NCBI RefSeq assembly: GCF_025152745.1
Contig: NZ_CP104041.1
Location: forward strand, 563,413-627,412
DNA: 64,000 nucleotides
Source: Rhizobium sp. WSM4643
Lineage (GTDB): Bacteria; Pseudomonadota; Alphaproteobacteria; Rhizobiales; Rhizobiaceae
Reading direction: 5' to 3'
The notes beneath the pieces are model-generated. The model saw nothing but the letters and a program-made list of their open reading frames with translations, was not told the DNA's origin and did no database searches. A program made the translations under genes and the position numbers. This document shows, in pieces, positions 40,041-49,199 of this stretch. Each line of letters opens with the position of its first letter. Within the stretch, counting starts at the first letter, position 1.

Positions 40041-41981
40041 ATGCCCAATGAAATTCTGTCGCGCGGCGTTACCCGCCGCACTGTGCTTGGTGGCATGGCG
40101 GGCGTCGCAGCCTTGTCCATTGCCGGTCGCGTCTCTGCCGCCGCAGGCGGCGAAGCACCCGCACTTGCACAGCTTGTGAAGGACGGAAAACTGCCGCCGC
40201 TCGCCGAGCGCCTGCCGAAGAAGCCGATGGTCGTCAAGCCGTTCGAAAAAGTCGGCACCTATGGCGGCTCGCTACGCCGCGGCCTTCGCGGTTCATCCGA
40301 CCACAACGGCATCCTGCGCATGGTCGGCAACCAGAGTCTCGTGCGCTGGAACCTCGAATTTACCGCTGTGGAGCCGAATCTTGCCGAGCGCTGGGAAGTC
40401 AGCGACGACGCGACGCAATTCACCTTCCATCTGATCGAGGGCGTGCGCTGGTCGGACGGTCATCCCTTTACCGCCGACGACGTGGTTTTTGCGATCGAAG
40501 ACTGCGTCAAGAACACCGAACTCTACAGCTCGACACCGGCGCAGCTTGCCGTCGCCGGCAAGCCGGTCACCGTCGAGAAGATCGACGATCATACGGTGAA
40601 GTTCACCTTTGCGGCGGCCAACGCGCTTTACCTGGAAAATCTCGCTACGCCGCTCGGTCAGCATCCGACGCTCTTTCCGAAGCATTACTGCAGCCAGTTC
40701 CTGCCGAAATATAACCCCAATATCGAGGCCGATGCGAAGAAAGCCGGCGTCACCAGCTGGACGGAACTATTCCGCAGCCGCTGCGGTGACATCGAGATCC
40801 CGTCGCGCTGGGGCAATGTCGACAAGCCGACGCTCGATCCATGGGTGGTCAAGGAACCCTATGCCGGCGGTGCGACGCGTGTCGTCATGACCCGCAATCC
40901 ATATTTCTGGCAGGTCGACACCGAGGGCAATCAGCTTCCCTACATCGATGAGATCAACTTCGGCATTTCGCAGGATGTGGAATCGCTGATGCTGAATGTC
41001 ATCTCGGGAAAGATCGACATCCAGGAACGCCATATCAGCGTGCTTGCCAACAAGCCGACGCTGTCGAAGAACATGGAAAAAGGCGATTATCGCTTGCTGA
41101 CGCTCGTGCCTTCGGCCTCGCAGCAGTGCCAGATCTACTTCAACATCACTCACAAAGATCCGGCGATGCGCAAGATGTTTGCCGACAAGGCATTCAGGCA
41201 AGCGCTCTCGATCGGCATCAACCGCCCGGAACTCATCGATATCGTCTATTTCGGCCAGAGCGAGCCCTACCAGGCCGGGCCGCGTCCGACCCATCCGTGG
41301 TACAATGAGAAATACGCGCGCCAGTTCACCGAATTTGACGCCGACAAGGCAGGCGCGATGCTCGATGAGGCCGGCTACAAGAAAGGTGGCGATGGTTTCC
41401 GCCTCCGGCCGGACGGCCAGAAGGTGTTCTTCTCGATCGACGTCATTCCGACGCTCTATCCCGACCTCGTCGACGCGCTCGAACTGGTCAAGACCCACTG
41501 GGCGCAGATCGGCATCGACATGAAGGTCAACACGATCGAGCGGGCGCTCTACTACACCCGCGGCGACGACAATGCCCATGATGCGCAGGTATGGCCTGGC
41601 CCCGGTGGCCTCGATCCGATGCTCGATCCGCGCGATTTCTTCGCCTTTCATCCGCAAGGCTCGCGTTACGCCATTCCGTGGACGCTTTGGTACACTTCCA
41701 ACGGTGCACGCGGCGAAGAGCCGCCGGAAAGCCAGAAGAAGCGTATGAAGCTGTTCGACGAGGCGCGTTCGACGGCCGATCTCGACCAGCGCGGTGCGAT
41801 CATGAAGCAGATATTCGATATCGCGGCGGAAGAATTCGAGACTGTCGGGCTTTGCCTTGCCGTCGGCGGCTTCGGCATCATCCGCAACAATCTGCGCAAT
41901 GTTCCCGAAAAGCAGCCGGATAGCTGGTCCTGGCCCAATCCGGGGCCGGCAATGCCGCAGCAGTTTACCTTCACGAGCTGA
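40041..41981 (+). CDS. ABC transporter substrate-binding protein, family 5 (importer 2), Tat-type signal
   Basis: A 646-residue binding protein, larger than usual DppA. The N-terminus has TRRTVLGGMAGVAALSIAG, resembling a twin-arginine signal, then an Ala-rich cleavage region. Family 5 pattern: LVRWNLEFTAVEPNLAERWEV in part, RWSDGHPFTADDVVFAIED, and the FRQALSIGINRPELIDIV region. A strong AAAGGGAGG precedes the ATG. It opens the plus-strand operon. Export in folded form might imply a cofactor or a need for cytosolic folding; the ligand is unknown but the neighbours point to sugar acids. Confidence 0.87.
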   Translation: MPNEILSRGVTRRTVLGGMAGVAALSIAGRVSAAAGGEAPALAQLVKDGKLPPLAERLPKKPMVVKPFEKVGTYGGSLRRGLRGSSDHNGILRMVGNQSLVRWNLEFTAVEPNLAERWEVSDDATQFTFHLIEGVRWSDGHPFTADDVVFAIEDCVKNTELYSSTPAQLAVAGKPVTVEKIDDHTVKFTFAAANALYLENLATPLGQHPTLFPKHYCSQFLPKYNPNIEADAKKAGVTSWTELFRSRCGDIEIPSRWGNVDKPTLDPWVVKEPYAGGATRVVMTRNPYFWQVDTEGNQLPYIDEINFGISQDVESLMLNVISGKIDIQERHISVLANKPTLSKNMEKGDYRLLTLVPSASQQCQIYFNITHKDPAMRKMFADKAFRQALSIGINRPELIDIVYFGQSEPYQAGPRPTHPWYNEKYARQFTEFDADKAGAMLDEAGYKKGGDGFRLRPDGQKVFFSIDVIPTLYPDLVDALELVKTHWAQIGIDMKVNTIERALYYTRGDDNAHDAQVWPGPGGLDPMLDPRDFFAFHPQGSRYAIPWTLWYTSNGARGEEPPESQKKRMKLFDEARSTADLDQRGAIMKQIFDIAAEEFETVGLCLAVGGFGIIRNNLRNVPEKQPDSWSWPNPGPAMPQQFTFTS

Positions 41982-41993
41982 TTTGCACCTCCG

Positions 41994-42025
41994 GCGCCGT
42001 GCCTGACGGTACGGCGCTTTCTTTC
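41994..42025 (+). terminator. Intercistronic terminator-like hairpin after the binding-protein gene
   Basis: GCGCCGT (41994-42000) pairs with ACGGCGC (42011-42017), extended by GCC/GGT pairing, and is followed by TTTCTTTC (42018-42025). It could cause partial termination so the binding protein is made in excess. Confidence 0.55.
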
Positions 42026-42043
42026 AGTTCGCCCTCCGAGATG

Positions 42044-42070
42044 CCTTGCCGGCCATGGCGGCCGGCAAGG
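42044..42070 (+). repeat. Second strong hairpin in the same intercistronic gap
   Basis: CCTTGCCGGCC (42044-42054) and GGCCGGCAAGG (42060-42070) form a perfect 11-bp stem with a 5-base loop. No T-run follows; probably a transcript-stabilising or processing element ahead of the permease genes. Confidence 0.5.
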
Positions 42071-42104
42071 TCCGGAAGGCGGCGTTCAATGCAAGAGGCG
42101 CCCC

Positions 42105-43091
42105 ATGCTGGTCTTCATCGCCAAACGCTTGCTATGGATGATTCCATCGCTTTTTGCCGTCAGCTTCCTCGCTTTCGTGCTGATCCAGCTGCCGCCGGGC
42201 GATTACGTCACCACCTATATCGCGACGCTGGCCGCCTCTAACGAGATTGTCGATCAGAACACGGCGGCGCAATTGCGCGAACGCTTCGGTCTCGGCGATC
42301 CGATGTTGATCCAATATTTCAAATGGACATGGGGTATCCTTTCGCGCGGTGATTTCGGCATTTCCTTCGAATGGCAGCAGCCGGTCTCGGATCTGATCTG
42401 GGAACGCATGGCGCTGACGCTTGTTCTGGCTCTGTCGACATTGATCGCCACCTGGGCGATCGCGCTGCCGATCGGCGTCTTTTCCGCCGTGCGCAAATAT
42501 TCGATCGGCGACTATTTCTTCACTGCCTTCACCTTCTTCGGCTTGGCCGTTCCGTCCTTCCTGCTGGCGCTGGTGCTGATGTATGTCGCGGCTGTCGAAT
42601 TCGGCCAGGATGTCGGCGGGCTCTTTTCGCCGGAATATGAGAACGCGGCCTGGAGCTTCGCCAAGATGGGCGATCTTTTCTCGCATCTCTGGCTTCCCGT
42701 CATCATTCTTGCCGTCTCCTCGACGGCGAGCCTCATCCGCGTCATGCGCGCCAACATGCTCGATGAGCTGCCGAAGCCTTACGTGACCACGGCACGGGCA
42801 AAAGGTCTCTCCGAGTTCCGGCTGCTGGTGAAATATCCTCTGATGATCGCGCTCAATCCGTTCATCTCGACGATTGCCTGGCTGCTGCCTAATCTCATCT
42901 CCGGCTCGGTCGTCGTCGCCATCGTCCTCAATCTGCCGACGGCTGCTCCCTTGTTGCTGCAGGCGCTGATGGCTCAGGACATGTATCTCGCCGGCGCCTT
43001 CGTTCTGCTGATCTGCGCGCTGACGCTGATAGGCTCTCTGATCAGCGATATCCTGCTTGCGCTGGTCGATCCCCGCATCCGGTTGGAATAG
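42105..43091 (+). CDS. Peptide-type ABC transporter permease (DppB-like, importer 2)
   Basis: A 328-residue permease with six spans. LLWMIPSLFAVSFLAFVLIQLPPGDYV opens it (in parts), followed by RERFGLGDPMLIQYFKW, the EAA loop YVTTARAKGLSEFRLLVKYPL and a C-terminal LALVDPRIRLE. The sequence YVTTYIATLAASNE after the first helix marks a subfamily with larger binding proteins. It is followed after 8 bases by its partner permease. Confidence 0.9.
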   Translation: MLVFIAKRLLWMIPSLFAVSFLAFVLIQLPPGDYVTTYIATLAASNEIVDQNTAAQLRERFGLGDPMLIQYFKWTWGILSRGDFGISFEWQQPVSDLIWERMALTLVLALSTLIATWAIALPIGVFSAVRKYSIGDYFFTAFTFFGLAVPSFLLALVLMYVAAVEFGQDVGGLFSPEYENAAWSFAKMGDLFSHLWLPVIILAVSSTASLIRVMRANMLDELPKPYVTTARAKGLSEFRLLVKYPLMIALNPFISTIAWLLPNLISGSVVVAIVLNLPTAAPLLLQALMAQDMYLAGAFVLLICALTLIGSLISDILLALVDPRIRLE

Positions 43092-43099
43092 GAGCCGAT

Positions 43100-44221
43100 A
43101 TGGCCGACATCACCGTTACGAACATTCCACCGGATCGCGCCGCCGTCGCATCGCAGTGGCAGCTCATCTGGTGGGCTTTCCGCCGGCATCGGCTGGCCAT
43201 GGTCGCGCTCGTCGTCACCGTGCTGATGTATATCGTTGCCCTGCTTCCCGGCTTCTTCGCCATCAACGACCCGAATCTGCAAAATGCGCGGGCGACTTTT
43301 CACCCGCCGCAGAGATTGCATCTGATCGATACGCAGAATGGGTTCTCTTTTGGCCCGCATTATTATCCGATGAAGCTGACCCGCGATCCGGAAACGCTGG
43401 CCGCCATCTTCAAGGAAGACACGACAAAACGTGTCGACGTCCAGTTCTTCGGGCGCGGCTATGAATATTCCGTATTCGGCCTGTTCAGGACCAACATCCA
43501 TCTGATCGCTTCGCCCGACAAGACGACGCCGCTGCTTCTGTTCGGCGCCGACAGGCTTGGGCGCGATGTTTTCAGCCGAACGGTGCAGGGCTCGCAGATC
43601 TCGTTGTCGATCGGCCTCGTCGGTGTCTTCTTCTCGCTCATGCTCGGCATCGTGCTCGGCGGCATCTCGGGATATTACGGCGGCCGCATCGATTTCTTCC
43701 TGCAGCGGGTGATCGATTTCGTGCTGTCGCTGCCGACGATCCCGATCTGGCTCGCAATGGCCGCAGCCCTGCCGCAGGACTGGCCTGCGACGCTGCAATA
43801 TATGATGATCACGATCATCCTGTCGCTGACCGGGTGGGCGCAGCTTGCCCGCGTCGTTCGCGGCCGCTTCCTGTCTTTGCGCACCGAGGAATTCGTCGCT
43901 GCCGCCAGGCTCGACGGTGTTCGCGAAAGGCGCATCATCTTTCGACATATGCTGCCGAGTTTCGCCAGCCATATCATCGCCTCGATCACGCTTGCGGTGC
44001 CGGCGATGATCCTTGCCGAAACCTCTCTCTCTTTTCTGGGGCTCGGTCTGCAGCCGCCGACCATCTCCTGGGGCGTGCTTCTGCGCGAGGCCCAGAACAT
44101 TCGCTCGATCGCCACCGCGCCTTGGCTCTTCATGCCGGGCTGTGCCGTCGTGGTCGCCGTGATGGCGCTCAACCTTCTCGGCGACGGCCTGCGCGATGCG
44201 GCCGACCCCTACAACAAATGA
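43100..44221 (+). CDS. Peptide-type ABC transporter permease (DppC-like, importer 2)
   Basis: A 373-residue permease, longer than typical DppC because of an insertion of about 70 residues between the first span (MVALVVTVLMYIVALLPGF) and the LFGADRLGRDVFSRTVQGSQIS motif; the insert (around HPPQRLHLIDTQNGFSF) is periplasmic. The EAA loop is EEFVAAARLDGVRERRIIFR, and LSFLGLGLQPPTISWGVLL is near the end. Paired with the DppB-like permease; both match the large binding protein. Confidence 0.9.
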   Translation: MADITVTNIPPDRAAVASQWQLIWWAFRRHRLAMVALVVTVLMYIVALLPGFFAINDPNLQNARATFHPPQRLHLIDTQNGFSFGPHYYPMKLTRDPETLAAIFKEDTTKRVDVQFFGRGYEYSVFGLFRTNIHLIASPDKTTPLLLFGADRLGRDVFSRTVQGSQISLSIGLVGVFFSLMLGIVLGGISGYYGGRIDFFLQRVIDFVLSLPTIPIWLAMAAALPQDWPATLQYMMITIILSLTGWAQLARVVRGRFLSLRTEEFVAAARLDGVRERRIIFRHMLPSFASHIIASITLAVPAMILAETSLSFLGLGLQPPTISWGVLLREAQNIRSIATAPWLFMPGCAVVVAVMALNLLGDGLRDAADPYNK

Positions 44222-44228
44222 GGCCGGC

Positions 44229-45950
44229 ATGACCGATATCCTTCCCATTGCCGGCAGGCCGCTGCTCCAGGTGAAAAATCTGACGGTCGAGTTCCCTCTG
44301 CGCACCGGCGTCTTTCGCGCGGTCAGCGATCTGTCTTTCTCGATCGAGCCGGGCAAGACGCTCTGTGTCGTCGGCGAAAGCGGATCCGGCAAGTCGGTGA
44401 CGGCGCGTTCGATCCTGCAGATCGTCGATGCGCCCGGCCGCATATCCGGCGGATCGATCACACTGAACGATCAGAACGGCGGCTCGATCGATCTGACCAG
44501 CCTCAATCCGCGCGGGCGTCAGATCCGAGCGATCCGCGGCCGCGACATCGCCATGATCTTCCAGGAGCCGATGTCGTCGCTGTCACCGATCCACACGGTC
44601 GGCAACCAGATCGTCGAGGCGCTTCGCCTACACACCAGGATGAGCAAGGCAGAGGCTCGCGCGGAAGCCATATCGCTGCTTAAGCAGGTCGAGATTCCCT
44701 CACCTGATAAAGCGCTGGACCGATATGCGTTTCAATATTCCGGCGGGATGCGCCAGCGCGCGATGATTGCCATGGCGCTCGCCTGCAAACCGCAGCTGCT
44801 GATCGCCGATGAGCCGACCACGGCCCTCGACGTGACGACTCAGGCCGAAATTCTCGACCTGATCGCGCGGCTGCAGAAGGCCAAGGGCATGGCCGTGCTC
44901 TTCATCACGCATGACATGGGCGTCGTGGCGCAGATCGCCGACGATGTGCTCGTTATGCACAACGGCGTCGCCAAGGAATATGCGCCGGTCGAGCAGATCT
45001 TTCATGCGCCGAAAGACGACTATACCCGGATGCTGATCGGCTCGGTGCTGAAGCTGGAAGCGAAGGCCGAAATCCGGCTGGCGCGCCCGCCGCTCGACAC
45101 GACGGCGCCACCGATCCTCGAACTCCGCAATGTATCGATGGATTTCGGCGAGGTGAAAGCGCTGGACGATGTTTCCATTTCGCTTCTGCCGGGCGAAACA
45201 CTCGGCATCGTCGGCGAGAGCGGATCCGGCAAGACGACGATGGGTCGCTCGATCATGCGGCTGATCGATCCCACGTCAGGCGAAATCCTCTATCGCCGTG
45301 CCGACGGCGACATCATCGATCTGGCAACGGCAAAAGGTCAGACGCTCGCCGCCGCGCGGCGGGAATTGCGTATGGTGTTTCAGGATCCTTTCGGCTCCCT
45401 CAACCCGCGCATGACCGTCTCCCAGATCATCGGCGAGCCGCTGCTCGTCAATGGTGTCGCAAAGGGGCGGGCGCTGGAAGAGCGGGTTTGCCATCTTATG
45501 GAGCAGGTTGGTCTCGACCCGAGGGCACGCGAGCGCTATCCACACGCATTCTCCGGCGGCCAGCGTCAACGCATCGGCATTGCCCGCGCCATCACTCTCA
45601 ATCCGCGCGTCATCGTTGCCGATGAGGCAACTTCGGCGCTCGACGTCTCCGTGCGCTCGCAGGTGCTCGATCTGCTGATGCGCCTGCAGGACGAACTCGG
45701 CCTCGCCTATATCTTCATCAGTCATGACATCGGCGTTATCCGCTACATGTGCGACCGTGTCGGGGTGATGTACAAAGGCCAGCTCGTCGAGATCGGCGAT
45801 GCGGAGAAGGTCTGCCGCACGCCCGAGCACGCCTATACGCAGGCGCTGATATCGGCGATCCCGCGCCCCGATCCGCGTGATCGCGATCATTCCAGGCGTT
45901 TCCGCTATGTCGCGCCGGACATTCTGAAGAATGGGAGTTCTCTGCGATGA
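44229..45950 (+). CDS. ABC transporter ATP-binding protein with two fused ATPase domains (DppD-DppF fusion)
   Basis: A 573-residue fusion of two nucleotide-binding domains. Domain 1: Walker [10 protein letters not shown] near 50, Q-loop [16 protein letters not shown], signature [15 protein letters not shown], Walker [15 protein letters not shown]. Domain 2: Walker [10 protein letters not shown] near 333, Q-loop [15 protein letters not shown], signature [15 protein letters not shown], Walker [15 protein letters not shown] (Ala replaces Pro). One polypeptide thus supplies both ATPases of importer 2. It follows the DppC-like gene by 7 bases and overlaps the first enolase gene by ATGA. Confidence 0.9.
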   Translation: MTDILPIAGRPLLQVKNLTVEFPLRTGVFRAVSDLSFSIEPGKTLCVVGESGSGKSVTARSILQIVDAPGRISGGSITLNDQNGGSIDLTSLNPRGRQIRAIRGRDIAMIFQEPMSSLSPIHTVGNQIVEALRLHTRMSKAEARAEAISLLKQVEIPSPDKALDRYAFQYSGGMRQRAMIAMALACKPQLLIADEPTTALDVTTQAEILDLIARLQKAKGMAVLFITHDMGVVAQIADDVLVMHNGVAKEYAPVEQIFHAPKDDYTRMLIGSVLKLEAKAEIRLARPPLDTTAPPILELRNVSMDFGEVKALDDVSISLLPGETLGIVGESGSGKTTMGRSIMRLIDPTSGEILYRRADGDIIDLATAKGQTLAAARRELRMVFQDPFGSLNPRMTVSQIIGEPLLVNGVAKGRALEERVCHLMEQVGLDPRARERYPHAFSGGQRQRIGIARAITLNPRVIVADEATSALDVSVRSQVLDLLMRLQDELGLAYIFISHDIGVIRYMCDRVGVMYKGQLVEIGDAEKVCRTPEHAYTQALISAIPRPDPRDRDHSRRFRYVAPDILKNGSSLR

Positions 45951-47158
45951 AAATCACCGGGATCCGCACTTTTCTCATGCGTGTCGGTCAGCCAGACCCC
46001 TCGAAATGGGCTTCCGACCAACCTGCGGGCGATGGCGCCTCCAAGCAGTTCGGCGGTACCAGAAACTGGCTCTTCCTGAAAATCGATACCGACGAGGGCA
46101 TCACCGGCATCGGTGAATGCTCCGGCTGGCCGCGCGTCGTCGAGACGGCGATCCATGATCTCGCCCCACTCCTGATCGGCGAAGATCCGGCCCATATCGA
46201 ACGGTTGTGGCAGAAGATGCATATCGCCATGATGGGCCATGGCATGCTCGGGACGGTCGGCGGCGGTGCGATGACCGGCATCGACATGGCGCTATGGGAC
46301 ATCAAGGGCAAGGCGCTCGGCGTGCCTGTCTGGATGCTGCTCGGCGGCAAGGTGCGCGACCGGATCCCGATCTATTCGCATGCAAATACACCCGAGCACG
46401 CGCTTGCCCTCAAAGACCGCGGCATAAAGGCGATCAAATGCGGCGGTGTCGCCGATCCGGTCCGCAAGGTCGCCGCCCTGCGTGAGGCCGTCGGCGACGA
46501 CATGGACATCGCCATCGATCTGCATGGGCCGCCATGGCTGACGCCGGCGGATGCCTGCCGGCTGGTCCGGGCGCTCGAACCCTATGAATTGATGTGGGCG
46601 GAAGATCCGATCGCGCCGGAGAATATCGACGGCTACCGGCGCATCCGCGATGCAGCGCATGTGCCGCTTGCCGCTGGCGAACGTTCGGCAACCATCTTCG
46701 GCGAGCGTGAGCTCATCGAGAAGGAACTGGTCGACGTGATCCAGCCGGACACAGGCCGGGCCGGCGGCATCACCCAGATGAAGAAAATCGCGGCCATGGC
46801 CGAGGCGCATCATATCCAGATGGCGCCGCATTCGGGCTCGCTCGGGCCGGTGGCGGAATATGCGGCTTTGCATCTGCTTGCGGCGATCCCGAACGCCCTC
46901 ATCCTCGAGCGCCTCGACGATGACTGGGAGGGCCGCCGCCAGACGATCGTGCCGCATCCGCAACAGGTCGACGGCTTGATCGCCGTTCCCAATGGCCCGG
47001 GACTTGGCTGCGATATCGACGAGGCCTTCGTGGCGCGCTTCCCCAGCAACGGCAATGTCTCGGTGCCGCAAAGCGCCGGCGCCTACAATCCCGGAACCGA
47101 CAACGAGCATCTCTACGTGCAGACGCGCCAGTCGCGCCGCAGCTATTTCAATCGCTAG
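45947..47158 (+). CDS. Enolase-superfamily (mandelate racemase/muconate lactonizing) sugar-acid dehydratase 1
   Basis: A 403-residue enzyme with an alpha/beta capping domain and a TIM barrel. Metal ligands: Asp191 (IAIDLHG, with His193), Glu219 (WAEDP) and Glu245 (AAGERS); the acid/base His is His295 (MAPHSGSLGP) with Asp268 on the preceding strand, a typical His-Asp dyad, and Lys161/164 occupy the second-strand position. This residue set fits acid-sugar dehydratases or lactone cycloisomerases. Coupled to the ATPase gene, it would act on the imported or oxidised sugar acid. Substrate (galactarate, galactonate or similar) is not settled. Confidence 0.83.
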   Translation: MKITGIRTFLMRVGQPDPSKWASDQPAGDGASKQFGGTRNWLFLKIDTDEGITGIGECSGWPRVVETAIHDLAPLLIGEDPAHIERLWQKMHIAMMGHGMLGTVGGGAMTGIDMALWDIKGKALGVPVWMLLGGKVRDRIPIYSHANTPEHALALKDRGIKAIKCGGVADPVRKVAALREAVGDDMDIAIDLHGPPWLTPADACRLVRALEPYELMWAEDPIAPENIDGYRRIRDAAHVPLAAGERSATIFGERELIEKELVDVIQPDTGRAGGITQMKKIAAMAEAHHIQMAPHSGSLGPVAEYAALHLLAAIPNALILERLDDDWEGRRQTIVPHPQQVDGLIAVPNGPGLGCDIDEAFVARFPSNGNVSVPQSAGAYNPGTDNEHLYVQTRQSRRSYFNR

Positions 47159-47170
47159 AAGGACAGAAAG

Positions 47171-48358
47171 ATGAAGATCGACCGCATGCGGGTTTTCATG
47201 ACCCGCGACAAGGACCGTCCCCGCGTGATCGTCGCACTCGACACCGATGACGGGCTGACGGGCTGGGGCGAATGCTACAATCACGGCCCCGACAAGGCGC
47301 TTCCGCCGCTGCTCGATTATCTCTACGAATTTTTGTCCGGCCAGGATCCGACACGCGTCGACTATCTCGTCAACCTGTTGATCCAGCAAAGCCGGTTCCC
47401 GCCGGGCGCGCTTGGCCTTGCCGCGATCTCCGCGCTCGATCACTGCCTGTGGGACCTTGCCGCAAAGGCGGCGAACGTCCCGGTCTACAAGCTGCTGGGC
47501 GGCGAAGTACGCGACCGCATCAAGGTCTATGCCGGAGTATACACCGCACCGGATGCGCCGGCGGCCCGCGACGAGTTCGATCGTCTGAAGGAGGGGTGGG
47601 GTTTTACCGCCTTCAAGCTTAGCCCCTGGCGGCTCGACATGCACGCACATCGCTGGGGCAATGTCGTCAAAGCCTCGGCGGATTATTTCCGCTCGCTGCG
47701 CGAAACGGTCAATGACGAATACGAGATTGCCTTCGACGCCCACGCCAAGATCTTCGAGCCGATCGCCGCAAGGCAACTCGGCAATGCGCTGGCCCCCTAC
47801 GACCCGCTGTTTTACGAGGAACCGCTGCGGCCTGAGAACATCGAGGCCTGGGGTGATCTGAAACAGGGGCTCAATTGCGTGCTGGCGACAGGTGAGTCGC
47901 TCTATAACAGAAACGAGTTCCTGCGCCTGCTACAGGTCAAGGGCGCCGACCTCATCCAGCCGGATATCTGTGTTGTCGGCGGCATCAGTGAAATGCGCCG
48001 CATTGCCACGCTCGCCGAAGCCTATTTCGTCGGTGTGGCGCCGCATAACCCGATGGGACCGCTTGCCACCGCGGTCAACGTTCATTTTTCGGCCGCTGTG
48101 CAAAATTTCCGCATCCTCGAATACCGGCTGCCAAAGGGACAGGCCTACGTCTATGGCGGCATCGATATCGAGAAGCGGCAGGGAGAAACCCGCTACGTCG
48201 TCGATCCCTATCTGCCGAAGGACGGTTATCTCGAATTGCGTCCCGATCGGCCGGGCTGGGGCGTCGAAATTGACGAGAAGGCGATGGAAGAGGAAGGCTA
48301 CATCCATTGGCAGCGGCGCGTGCCTAAGCGGCCCGACGGCTCCTACGCCTTCGCCTGA
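47171..48358 (+). CDS. Enolase-superfamily (mandelate racemase/muconate lactonizing) sugar-acid dehydratase 2
   Basis: A 395-residue paralog. Metal ligands: Asp189 (IAFDAHA, with His191), Glu216 (YEEPL) and Glu242 (ATGESL); acid/base His292 (VAPHNPMGP) with Asp265. FTAFKLSPWRLDMHAHRWG around 145-163 is unlike the first enzyme, so the two probably have different substrates or act in sequence. RBS AGGACAG-like spacing is short (12 bases after the upstream stop). Last gene of the plus-strand operon; two large palindromes follow. Confidence 0.83.
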   Translation: MKIDRMRVFMTRDKDRPRVIVALDTDDGLTGWGECYNHGPDKALPPLLDYLYEFLSGQDPTRVDYLVNLLIQQSRFPPGALGLAAISALDHCLWDLAAKAANVPVYKLLGGEVRDRIKVYAGVYTAPDAPAARDEFDRLKEGWGFTAFKLSPWRLDMHAHRWGNVVKASADYFRSLRETVNDEYEIAFDAHAKIFEPIAARQLGNALAPYDPLFYEEPLRPENIEAWGDLKQGLNCVLATGESLYNRNEFLRLLQVKGADLIQPDICVVGGISEMRRIATLAEAYFVGVAPHNPMGPLATAVNVHFSAAVQNFRILEYRLPKGQAYVYGGIDIEKRQGETRYVVDPYLPKDGYLELRPDRPGWGVEIDEKAMEEEGYIHWQRRVPKRPDGSYAFA

Positions 48359-48431
48359 GGGCATTGCGCGCTTTCATAACAGGCGCTGGCCGCCCGGATG
48401 GACGCGGCCAGCGCCCGCAGGGCGACGCTTC

Positions 48432-48482
48432 TAGAGCATGATGCCGAAAGGTGTGAGCGGTTTCGGGTGACATCATGCTCTA
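48432..48482. repeat. Rhizobial intergenic palindrome (TAGAGCATGATG type)
   Basis: TAGAGCATGATG (48432-48443) and CATCATGCTCTA (48471-48482) are perfect 12-bp arms. Elements with this sequence are dispersed between genes in rhizobial genomes (RIME-like). It may act as a bidirectional terminator or simply be a repeated element. Confidence 0.6.
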
Positions 48483-48494
48483 AGTATTTAATTT

Positions 48495-48543
48495 AGGACA
48501 GGATTCGGATTTTAGGCCGACCGGCCTAAAATCATCCTGTTCT
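48495..48543. terminator. Strong hairpin between convergent genes
   Basis: GATTTTAGGCCG (48508-48519) and CGGCCTAAAATC (48522-48533) form a perfect 12-bp stem, with outer arms AGGACAGGAT (48495-48504) and ATCCTGTTCT (48534-48543, one mismatch). It lies between the convergent dehydratase and flavin reductase genes and touches the latter's stop, so it is a likely bidirectional terminator and part of a repeat mosaic. Confidence 0.6.
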
Positions 48544-49114
48544 AGGCATCTTTCGGCAGCACTGAGCGAACCCTTGCGATGAAGACATGGAAGTCCTGCA
48601 TGTAAGTGCGAAGGAAATCAGCGGTTTGGTCGTTCGTGACCTCACCGTCATCGGTGATCAGCCCCGTTGTGAACTGGATGTATGCTTCCGGGGCATTCAT
48701 CTGGGGAGAGTTGCAGAAACTGAGCACACTGCGCAAATTCTGCTGGGCGACTGCCGTGCCTATCGCGCCCGGCGACGTGCCGATCACCGCTGATGGCTTG
48801 CGTGTGAACGAGTTGGTGCCGTAGGGGCGGCTCGCCCAGTCGATGGCGTTTTTCAGCCCGCCGGGTATGGATCGATTGTATTCGGGCGTGACGAACAGCA
48901 CCGCGTCGACAGCCGCGATTGCCGCTTTGAATGCCTTGCCAGCCGGAGGGTAGTCGGCGTCATAGTCGTAGCTGTAGAGCGGCAGGTCCTTGAAGGATAT
49001 CTCCGACATTTCAAGTTCCGGCGGGGCGAGCCGCACCAACGCGTTGGCGAGCTTGCGGTTGATCGAGCCCTTGGCGAGGCTGCCGATGAGATAGCCTACT
49101 TTATGCGTGGTCAT
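48542..49114 (-). CDS. NADPH-dependent FMN reductase family protein
   Basis: A 190-residue flavodoxin-like quinone/FMN/chromate reductase. IGSLAKGSINRKLANAL (about 8-24) is the phosphate-binding loop, TPEYNRSIPGGLKNAIDW (about 76-93) is the FMN contact motif, and KPSAVIGTSPGAIGTA follows. ATG 49114 has GGAG upstream. It lies before a nitroreductase gene on the same strand (85 bases apart from its start to that gene's end), suggesting a shared redox or xenobiotic-detoxification role. Confidence 0.88.
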   Translation of the reverse strand: MTTHKVGYLIGSLAKGSINRKLANALVRLAPPELEMSEISFKDLPLYSYDYDADYPPAGKAFKAAIAAVDAVLFVTPEYNRSIPGGLKNAIDWASRPYGTNSFTRKPSAVIGTSPGAIGTAVAQQNLRSVLSFCNSPQMNAPEAYIQFTTGLITDDGEVTNDQTADFLRTYMQDFHVFIARVRSVLPKDA

Positions 49115-49199
49115 GGCGTTCTCCAATATCTCGCATGAGAATGGACGTATCATACGCTAGGATCACAGAAGGGGTTTCCTGTCCTTTGATCGCAGGTCA

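Noticed and set aside
42974..44461. A 495-codon open frame antisense to the second permease
   Set aside because: Translation is low-complexity and rich in Arg/Asp/His, as expected from the reverse of a membrane protein gene.
46292..47776. A 494-codon open frame antisense to the two enolase-superfamily genes
   Set aside because: Spans two well-supported genes and shows no domain.
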